Assembly: GCF_000517105.1 (NCBI RefSeq)
Contig: NZ_KI912150.1
Location: forward strand, 250,096-314,095
From: Fischerella sp. PCC 9605
GTDB taxonomy: Bacteria > Cyanobacteriota > Cyanobacteriia > Cyanobacteriales > Nostocaceae
Reading direction: 5' to 3'
Length of the DNA: 64,000 bases
Shown: piece after piece, positions 56,962-64,000 of the stretch
How positions within the stretch are numbered: the stretch's first letter is position 1
Layout: the number at the start of each line of letters is the position of its first letter
Made by a program: the position numbers and the translations under genes
Notes under the pieces: generated by a model
The model's database searches: none
Told to the model about the DNA's origin: nothing
The model's input: only the letters and a program-made list of their open reading frames with translations

Positions 56962-57171
56962 TTATTGGTGACTAATTTTCCACTGAGATAAGAGGCGAAA
57001 TGCCCAGATGCTCAATGCAGATCCAATTAAAAGTCCTAACCATGACCCCCAGAGCGGAACGGCAACTGTACCAATTTGAAATGACCAGTGAGTAAACAGT
57101 CTGACTAAATGTAAGAGTGCCACTAAAGCAAAAACAATTGCCGAAATTAAAATGTAATTTTTTTCACTCAT
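56962..57171 (-). CDS. Small two-helix membrane protein
   Basis: A 69-residue protein with two hydrophobic spans (ILISAIVFALVALLHLVRLF and WLGLLIGSALSIWAFRLL) joined by a short loop. It starts at ATG after a strong AAGGAGG site. Similar short membrane proteins are common in cyanobacteria with no known role. GCGATCGC sites lie just downstream. Not an overlap of another gene. Confidence 0.7.
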   Translation of the reverse strand: MSEKNYILISAIVFALVALLHLVRLFTHWSFQIGTVAVPLWGSWLGLLIGSALSIWAFRLLSQWKISHQ

Positions 57172-57303
57172 TTTTAAATCCTCCTTGTTGTATCGATTGA
57201 GGACATTTGCTCTTGATTCTCATACTTCGATTTTGCCTCAAACAGAATAAACTTGTTGGCTTCTTACCATACTCTGTAATAAATATAGTTATTTAAAAAG
57301 AAA

Positions 57304-57462
57304 TTAGCTCAACGAAAATGCTTCCTTAAGAGACATCAAATTTCCATCTTCATCTATTGGCTCTAATCCATATTCTTCTGGGTCATCTAAGTCCAATTCT
57401 TTAACCTGACAAGAACAATAAAAAGTTGCCCTACCGCATACATCTATCTCATAAACATTCAC
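57304..57462 (-). CDS. Small acidic protein or fragment, 52 aa
   Basis: A short frame from GTG 57460 reads VNVYEIDVCGRATFYCSCQV, then LDLDDPEEYGLEPIDEDG and SLKEAFSLS before TAA. Acidic, with a CxC motif. The sequence looks coding, but a TAG just upstream and the missing ribosome site make a remnant possible. I do not recognise it. Confidence 0.35.
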   Translation of the reverse strand: MNVYEIDVCGRATFYCSCQVKELDLDDPEEYGLEPIDEDGNLMSLKEAFSLS

Positions 57463-58145
57463 CCACTAGTCGGGGTGTAACTTATCGGCTTCGTCTATTG
57501 CTAAAAATACTAGTTTTATTCTCAATAAACCCACTCTCATTGCCCTGCCCTTCGGGTTCGCAGCCACACAAGCAGGAGACCCCCAAGACCGTGCTGACTC
57601 ACCATCTAGGCAGAAGCCCTACTCTACGAGAAGCCGCTTACGCGTCTACGGGTTCGCCAGTCCCCCCTCCGGGTTCACCACTTCCCCCTCTCGGCAGAAG
57701 CCCTTACGGGTTCGGAATCGCTCATGGGGGAAACCCCCAAGACCGCGTTCCTCACCAAGACGGGGAGTGGATTCACCATCTCGGCATAAGCCAAGACGGG
57801 GGCTGGTCTCACTAAGACGGCAAGTGGACTCACCTCCTCGAAAAATACGCTCGTTTTGACGAAAGATTTAACAAGGCGAGTCCGTATATGTCATGGTTTT
57901 GTCTAAGGGCGCGTGACTACCCCCCAACCCAATATTGACGCCCCATCGATGGTGGCTACCAATTCTCACCCCGAAAATCACCCTCCCCGTCGCAAAACAG
58001 CAACAGCGATCGCACTACCCAGTCCCCGTAGTCACCAAACTAAGCAAGGGGTGCAGGTTCGAGTTGGGAGCAAGGGAGAAATTCCTCCCCCTGCACCCTA
58101 CAAAGTGCTCCCTACCTCTTCTCACCACCTATATAAATAAATAGA
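57463..58145. other. Repeat-rich stretch (GGGTTCGCC-type repeats)
   Basis: No gene. From 57540 to 57840 there are several GGGTTCGC, GGCAGAAGCCC and CCCCCAAGACCG repeats. The region up to 58145 is C-rich and contains one GCGATCGC site. Proline-rich ORFs here are translated repeats. Confidence 0.6.
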
Positions 58146-58333
58146 TAGTGGGACTTAGACAAAAAATAGCCATAAAAAACGCTCAAATGTATATACAGAG
58201 GGAATTTGACATTGCTTTGCCTAGTTTATTGATATATCTGGGTTTCAAGCATTTTTGAGCAAGGGGTGTATTTTCCTTGCCCTGTATGAATTTGAGGCTT
58301 GTTTCTGCCTCAAAAATGTTTAAGTCCCGATAG
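58146..58333. repeat. Possible 188-bp MITE
   Basis: TAGTGGGACTTAGACA at the left and the complement of TATCGGGACTTAAACA at the right make imperfect 16-base terminal inverted repeats. A hairpin (TTGAGGC...GCCTCAA) lies inside. It sits just ahead of the group II intron. Confidence 0.5.
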
Positions 58334-58374
58334 TCAATCAATGACTACCATATTCCCAATATTGGTGCGATTCG

Positions 58375-58950
58375 TTGGCTAGAAATCAAGCCCAACAAGG
58401 CTTAGAAGGAATAGCCGCAAGGTAATGAACCTTGACAACTGAATGACAATGTAGGTGAGAATCCTACCCTCCAGGTGCAGGAGTGACAGCACTTTCTCTA
58501 CGGTAGCGACTAGCCATCAATCCGTAAAGCGGGAATGAAAGGTGGCTCCACTGATAGCCTAAAATCGGTGTCCATCGAGCAAAGTGTCCATGAGTAAAGC
58601 CTCGGCTTGAAGATACGTCTTAATCATCGTAAGGAGTAAGTGGCTAAATAAGGCTGACAAGCCACAACCAAAAGGTAAAAGGATAACAAGAGATTGGCAG
58701 TTCGATATCTGACCAATATGCACCCTCAATAAACCTGGTGAATAGTATCACTCTAAAGACACATAGAATTGTCATTCGGAACGAAGTAACCCCATATTTA
58801 CTCTTTGAGAGGTCGATACTCAAAGTAGGTGCGCTCCCAGATGTGATATGGGGAGAGATTGGGTAACAAGCGAATGCTTGACTGTAATGGTTAAGATATG
58901 CTGACGTACCCACGGTGGTCTGAACGGAAAAGTCCAAATAGGAAGTATAT
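58375..58950 (+). ncRNA. 5' part of a group II intron (domains I to early IV)
   Basis: GTGCG at 58375 agrees with the 5' consensus GUGYG of bacterial group II introns. The 576 bases that follow up to the reverse transcriptase ORF have the usual look of ribozyme domains I-III, with many short complementary stretches and a GAATGACAATGTAGGTGAG-type segment. The 3' part of this intron lies beyond the window. The 5' exon is intergenic DNA. Confidence 0.65.
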
Positions 58951-59513
58951 ATGTCTAAAGCACTGAGCAATCAGATGATGGAATGGAATACGACACCTTG
59001 GCGTAAGCTGGAACGTCGTGTTCATAAGCTTCAGAAAAGAATTTTCCAAGCCTCAGTCCGTGGTGATGTCAAAGCAGTTCGCTCACTCCAGAAAACATTG
59101 ATGAGGTCTTGGTCTGCCAAAGCCTTAGCTGTACGCAAAGTCACACAGGACAACCAAGGTAAGAAAACCGCTGGTGTAGACGGGGTTAAATCCCTCACAC
59201 CAAAAGCAAGACTTAAACTGGTTACAAACCTGAGATTATCCAATCCGGTCAAACCATCCAGACGTGTTTGGATACCCAAACCCCCAAAGAAGGAAAAAAG
59301 ACCGCTTGGTATCCCAACAATGCAAGATAGGGCAACTCAAGCGCTTGTCAAACTGGCATTAGAACCAGAATGGGAAGCTCGCTTTGAACCCAACAGCTAC
59401 GGATTCAGACCTGGACGTTCAGTTCATGATACCATCGCAGCAATCTATACCAGCATTAATAAGAAACCCAAATGGGTGTTAGATGCCGATATATCCAATT
59501 GCTTTGATTGGGC
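58951..59513 (+). pseudogene. ltrA: Group II intron reverse transcriptase RT1, N-terminal part
   Basis: A group II intron-encoded protein that starts MSKALSNQMMEWNTTPWRKL. It covers the RT-0 and finger motifs (TAGVDGVKSL, IPKPPKKEKRPLGIPTM, FEPNSYGFRPGRS) and reaches WVLDADISNCFD, where the first catalytic Asp lies. Right after this motif a foreign element begins, and a stop follows at 59518. The continuation of RT1 resumes at 63371 after the YADD box. The gene cannot make a working enzyme. Confidence 0.88.
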
Positions 59514-59528
59514 ATCTTGATACTCCTT

Positions 59529-61581
59529 TCAAAAACGCAAGTTCTGGAGTTCTCCAGCTTTGAGCTTTTGGAATTGTAAGAGTGTATCGGGAAGGTTAGG
59601 AAACAGATAAAGCCCGGTTGATTCATCCTTGCTAATGGCGATCGTTCCGTTATGAATGCGATCGTAGATCCAGTGGGGTGAAAGTTCTAAAGACTGGGCA
59701 ACTTGAGGAACCGTAAGATAACCCGAAATCTCGCGGGGATGAGACTGGCTACGGTTTTGAAAAATATGATGTTTAAGCCGGATAGTTTTGACTGTACTGG
59801 GCAGGAGAGTTTTGCATAGTGGCGATCGATAACCTTGTGCCGTCAGTTGTTGAGCGATAACTTGGTCATCAATACTTTGTTGGCTCAAACTAACAACCTG
59901 AGTTTCCAATTCCTGGGCATTGGTGAGTTCAGCCAATGAACCAACTGGGATTGGCAGGTCAACATTAGTAGTGTCACCACCTTTCCAAATAATCCGAGTG
60001 CGAACTGTATCACGTGCAACACGATGAATGACGACCTTATCAATGAGGCAGCGTAGCAGAGATTTTTTTTGCACTTGTGTCAAGGTGCCACTGTGCCAAA
60101 GTTCAGGGAGCCTTTGTCCAATGTTAATAAAAGCAGTTTTGAGTTCTTTTGGTAGGTGATCTACTGTTTGAGGCTGCTGACGTTGAGCATAGTTTTCTTG
60201 GGCAAGTTTTAGTTCGCGTAAAGCGTTTTCCCAACGCTGTTCTAGTTCGGCCGCTACCAATCGGTTATCCGGGTCAACCCGGTTAAACTGTCTTTCTGCT
60301 AGTGCTACTTGATACTGTAAACGTTGTATTTGTTGAGAGTGCGCTCGTTCCACTGTCTCTTGAGACTGCTGTTGGGTTTTGACAGCTTTGTGATAAGCAT
60401 CTAGCTCTACAACTGACAAAGCTTCTAAAAAGGCATTGACTACGTACTCATCAATTGCATCAGCAGGAATATACTGACAAACAGGCACACGATACTGCTG
60501 CCGTAAGGAGTTACAAATATAGCGGGTTGCGCCTTTGTACTGGACAACCATCTTGTGACCACATTCACCACAGTAAACTATCCCATGCAGTAATGCTGCA
60601 CCAGGGCGAGGGATACCACGAGTTTTATTGCGGTCATACTCAGCATAATTATCCATAAGCTGTGCCTGATTACGCTCGTAGGTTTGCCAACTGATGTAAG
60701 CTGGATATACGTCATTGACTCGGATTTTCCATTCGGCCATTGGCAATTGCTTTTGTTGTGGCTGATTTGAAACCAAACCACGTTTGAGAGTACGTGTACG
60801 TCCATATACAAATGCACCAGCGTAGGCAGGATTTTTCAGAATTGAGATGATACTTGCCACGCTAGGCTTGCGCCAGAAAATATCACCAAAGCGATTTCTC
60901 CGTGGAAGCAACAGCCCTTCACTGTTGAACGTCTGCAACACTTTGGAAGCTGACTTACGTTGCCCAAAAATCTCAAACACTAAGTTAATTCGGTTAATCA
61001 CCTCACGATTTGGGTCTTTCTGCACCACTCCCAGTTCATCACGAACCAAAACCCACAGGTAAGGTGAGTGCCAGTTCACCACGCCTGGCTTTGCTAAGAA
61101 TCCCAGCACTTAAGCGGGAACGCAAATCGTATGCAACTCTACTTCGGAAATTTGTCCTTTGAGTCCCAACAATAATCGACCATTGGCACTACTTGGATCA
61201 TAAACCCCATCTCTTGTCAGCAATCAAACAACCCCTGTAACCCACACAAGTCCAGCAAGGGATACCAATCTGAGCAATTACGTGACAGGCGAGTAACATC
61301 ATAAGAGAGGATAATCCCTACTAATCCTAAAAGTTACTGGGCGCTAACAGTTCTTTAAAGCCTGGTCGCTGTTCTGCGCTGGCGGCGGTAATACCTAGAT
61401 CAGTGTCAATTACCTCAATGTTATTATCCGACCAGCCCAGTTCTATAGCTCGCTGACGCAGAGCGTATTGCAGACGCAAACTCTCCTGATTGCTGATTAA
61501 TTGATGTGGGGTAGACTGACGAATGTAGATTATCGCTTTGCGGTTCAGGTGTTGGAGTGTTACTAGCTCTGAGGTACTCAT
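59529..61581 (-). pseudogene. Large serine recombinase, multiply frameshifted
   Basis: The N-terminal catalytic domain (from ATG 61581) shows the active-site region IIYIRQSTPHQL. The frame then breaks. Peptides in other frames continue it: GIILSYDVTRLSRNCSDW, LTRDGVYDPSSANG, GLKGQISEVELHTI and RSRLSAGILSKARRG, each in a new frame between 61320 and 61040. The large rear part, open from 61109 to 59529, holds the recombinase domain, a zinc ribbon (YCGECGHKM), a coiled coil and a C-terminal helix-turn-helix (LTVPQVAQSLELSPHWIY). At least four shifts mean it is dead. Confidence 0.85.
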
Positions 61582-61678
61582 AAATTACCTCCTGGAAGAC
61601 GGTTTGTAGTTCGTCTGTGATTACTTCTTGGAGTGCTGGGGTGAGGCGTTCCCAGATCTCACGGGGTGGGATTGACAT
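61424..61678 (-). CDS. Small ORF of the serine-recombinase element
   Basis: An 84-codon frame starting MSIPPREIWERLTPALQEVI, with a helical first half. The rear part overlaps the recombinase start in another frame, so the true product may be shorter. The same small gene often precedes large serine recombinases in cyanobacteria, as far as I recall. Function unknown. Confidence 0.5.
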   Translation of the reverse strand: MSIPPREIWERLTPALQEVITDELQTVFQEVIYEYLRASNTPTPEPQSDNLHSSVYPTSINQQSGEFASAIRSASASYRTGLVG

Positions 61679-61986
61679 AAAACCTCACATTGTTTGGCTA
61701 ACGTGACTAACTCAGTCACACTCTCTAATGTGAGCTTAGTACGTAAATACTGTTTTGGGAGAGCTAATTGGGTTGCTGATAAAGGAATGCGTAAGCGCAT
61801 ATGACCTCGATAGGCTACTACCGCATGACCCTCACCACTTGGCGGGGTTGATATGGATATCACTGCAAACCTTCGCCCAAATAGTGGGTGCATCACATCA
61901 GTTACTTCTATGTCAGTTAAGTTTGCTGATGGGTTCTTGAGATGGGCATTAAGTAATGGTTTCGTTTGACTCACTTGACCACTCAA
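61621..61986 (-). CDS. DUF5372-like protein of the serine-recombinase element
   Basis: A short protein with HPLFGRRFAVISISTPPSGE and HAVVAYRGHMRLRIP, resembling DUF5372 proteins that accompany recombinases. The annotated start (TTG 61986) lies in RT2 sequence; the native start is probably GTG 61974 or lost. The 3' end overlaps the next small ORF by 58 bases. Confidence 0.55.
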   Translation of the reverse strand: MSGQVSQTKPLLNAHLKNPSANLTDIEVTDVMHPLFGRRFAVISISTPPSGEGHAVVAYRGHMRLRIPLSATQLALPKQYLRTKLTLESVTELVTLAKQCEVLCQSHPVRSGNASPQHSKK

Positions 61987-63299
61987 TTCTCCTCGATACT
62001 CTCAAAGAGAAAATCAAGGATAACCGTTTTTTGAGGTTAATCGAAAACTTGCTCAAAACTGGATATTTGGAGGAATGGCGGTATAATATCACCTTAAGTG
62101 GAAGTCCACAGGGAGCAATATTAAGCCCAATTCTTGCGAATATTTACTTAGACAAGTTTGATAAATTTGTTGAAAATGAATTAATTCCAAAATATAACCG
62201 TGGCAAAGGTCGCCGACCTAATCCAGAATGGCAACGATTACAAGGTCAGGTTCAACGTTTGAAAAAGAAGGGTCTATTAATTGAGGCTCATACTGCTCGC
62301 AGACTAATGCAGCAGGTTCCCTCCTTAGACCCATTCGACCCAAACTATCGCCACCTACGTTATATTCGCTACGCTGATGATTGGCTGATTGGCTTCAGTG
62401 GTCCACACGAGGAAGCAGAAGAGATTAAGCGCGAAATCGGCACATTTCTCCGAGAAAATCTCAAACTTGAATTGTCCGAAACCAAAACGCTAATCTCCCA
62501 CGCACGCATGGAAGCTGCTCGTTTTCTCGGTTATGACATTGTAGTGCTTAATAACAACCAAAGGCTTGATCGGCGGGGACACCGCAGTATCAATGGGCAA
62601 ATTGGTTTAAGAGTACCATCAGATGTTGTAAAAAGTAAAAGCGCTCGCTTCCTACTTCACGGTAAACCGATACACCGTGCCGAATTAGTTCACGATTCTG
62701 TTTTCAGCATCGTGGCTCATTACCAGCAGGAGTTTCGAGGAATCGTAGAGTACTATCGATTGGCTTATAACTTACACCAACTAAACCGTTTGAAATGGGT
62801 AATGGAACGGTCACTAGTTCAAACCCTCGCCCATAAACTGCGTATCAGCGTTAGAACGATATACCGTCACTATCAAACCACACTTCAAACTCGTAATGGT
62901 CTATGTGTTGGACTACAAGTAACGGTTGAACGTGGAGAAGGACAAAAGCCGTTGATAGCCAACTGGGGAGGAATCTCTCTTTCGAGAAATATGAAAGCAG
63001 TCCTCAACGATTCACCCTTACAAATCATAGGTCCGAGAACAGAACTCGAACGCCGATTGTTGGCTAACACCTGTGAACTTTGCGGTTCACAAGAAAATGT
63101 CCAGGTACATCATGTTCGAGCGCTGAAGGACTTACAAAAGAAAGGGAAAACCCCACCGCCTTACTGGGTTCAAATCATGGCAGCCCGACAACGTAAAACC
63201 TTAGTCGTATGTCAGCAATGCCACATGGATATCCATGCAGGACATATAACCCAAAGAACTACCATCGACATGGAAACACTGGAAAGCCAGGTACTCTGA
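61956..63299 (+). pseudogene. Second group II intron reverse transcriptase RT2, lacking its N-terminus
   Basis: From FDSLDHSILLDTLKEKIKDN onward this is an RT of a different lineage from RT1. It has GSPQGAILSPILANIYLDKF, the catalytic YIRYADDWLIGF box, a maturase domain, and a C-terminal HNH endonuclease (CELCGSQENVQVHHVRAL, CQQCHMDIHAGH). The first catalytic Asp region and fingers are missing because of the serine-recombinase element. The ATG at 61956 is accidental. The 3' end of the ORF runs into intron domain V. Confidence 0.85.
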
Positions 63300-63370
63300 A
63301 AAGCGTAAGCCCGGTTTGGGGAGGGGCGGACAGAAAAGTGCTTTAGTAACTCGCTGGTCGCCTACTCTAC
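63283..63370 (+). ncRNA. 3' end of the second group II intron (domains V-VI)
   Basis: AAAGCCAGGTACTCTGAAA followed by AGCGTAAGCCCGGTTTG can fold like domain V, though less regular than usual. The following GGGGAGGGGCGGACAG and TGGTCGCCTACTCTAC resemble the 3' ends of cyanobacterial group II introns. Coding of RT1 resumes immediately at TTC 63371, which sets the boundary. Confidence 0.6.
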
Positions 63371-64000
63371 TTCCTAATCCTCCATCATGACATCCTGGTT
63401 ATCCATAGATGCGAAAGCCTAATCAGGGATTGGTTGAAAGAAATAGGACTCGAACTAAAACCAAGTAAAACCCAGATAGTGCATACACTATCCAGGAAAA
63501 CCTCGAAAATCAAAGTAGGGACACTCCCATCTGGTAAAACCTTTAACTACCGAGCACCTTCAAACACGATTAGTGATTTGAATTTCCTCGGATTCAACAT
63601 AAGGCAACACGAGGTAGGGAAAACACACTCTGCCAAAGATTCTAAGGGTCGAACGCTTGGTTTCAAGACACTCATCAAACCCAGCAAAGAAGCAATACAG
63701 AGACACTATCAAGAAATCTGCAAGATTATTAACGCTCACAAGAGTGCCCCTCAAGAGGCATTGATAAATCACCTAAACCCTGTCATCAGAGGATGGGGAA
63801 ATTATTACTCTACAGTGGTGAGCAAAGAAATATTCTCAGATTTAGACCGTCTAATACTCCAAAAGCTTCAAAGATGGGCAAAACGTCGACACCCTGGAAA
63901 ATCCAAAACTTGGGTATCCAAGAAATACTGGGGAACCGTAGGAAACGATAACTGGGTATTCAGGACAAAACACGGATTGACCTTGCTAAAACATTCCGCA
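63371..64000 (+). pseudogene. ltrA: Reverse transcriptase RT1, C-terminal part, runs off the window
   Basis: Open without a stop from 63371 to the end. It reads FLILHHDILVIHRCESLIRD, then LKPSKTQIVHTLS, LNFLGFNIRQHEVGK, NPVIRGWGNYYSTVVS and the maturase-domain end KTWVSKKYWG. The first residues directly follow the YADD motif of an RT; YADD itself is not in front of it. Lineage matches RT1, not RT2. It has no start codon. Confidence 0.88.

Larger units (their letters stand above)
59514..61964. mobile_element. Serine-recombinase element inserted at a reverse transcriptase CFD motif
   Basis: About 2.45 kb on the minus strand: a DUF5372-type gene, a small ORF and a large serine recombinase. The left edge falls in CFD of RT1 and the right edge in (C)FD of RT2. 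Exact limits are uncertain by about 10 bases, because TTTGA occurs at both edges. Confidence 0.65.

Noticed and set aside
57426-57815. 129-codon plus-strand ORF
   Set aside because: Made of GGGTTCGCC-type repeats; proline-rich low-complexity translation with no domain.

Overview
The window looks like chromosomal DNA from a filamentous cyanobacterium of the Nostocales type. Signs are the very frequent GCGATCGC (HIP1) palindromes, many 7-base tandem repeats (STRRs) between genes, a cyanobacteriochrome chemoreceptor, an iron-uptake-type porin with an SLH domain, LrtA, COP23, a Mo-nitrogenase C-terminal-like protein and cyanobacterial group II introns. The species cannot be fixed from the sequence.

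Region 1 (1-26.9 kb) is mostly housekeeping. A phototaxis-type operon comes first: a receptor with five GAF domains, three of which carry bilin-binding cysteines, then a hybrid CheA and a CheW. After it lie a thylakoid thioredoxin-like protein, MurT, an HGSNAT-like membrane protein, PrxQ, LrtA, LipB, a polar amino acid ABC transporter, a porin, DUF2993, a nuclease lipoprotein, a cupin, a creatininase-family protein and GAPDH. Decay is visible too: a frameshifted DUF1264 gene, a transaldolase fragment behind gap, and repeats that have entered coding sequences.

Region 2 (26.9-34.4 kb) is a Tn3-family transposon with 42-bp perfect terminal inverted repeats. It holds tnpA, a tyrosine recombinase, an XRE/zinc-ribbon regulator and two passengers: a putative calcium-binding beta-gamma-crystallin protein and a helical protein with an H-type lectin domain. 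Its right end cuts an IS1-type transposase.

Region 3 (36.1-39.1 kb) is the most interesting part. It is a compact operon for a stand-alone PatA/PatG-like subtilase, a PatG C-terminal-like protein and three short Cys-rich peptides that share one N-terminal leader. No cyclodehydratase or other known modifying enzyme is beside it. This looks like an uncharacterised ribosomal peptide (RiPP-like) system.

Region 4 (39.1-54.1 kb) has a transposon graveyard (Rpn fragment, ISL3 transposase split by a small palindromic element, kinase broken by an 11-bp duplication). A signalling/protease cluster follows: two AAA-like ATPases, one with 14 WD40 repeats, a double-trypsin TPR protein, COP23 and an HtrA-like protease.

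Region 5 (54.1-64 kb) has decayed sequence, an alpha/beta hydrolase, a small membrane protein and a nested mobile-element complex: a group II intron whose reverse transcriptase is interrupted by a broken serine-recombinase element and the rear half of a second group II intron. The window ends inside it.
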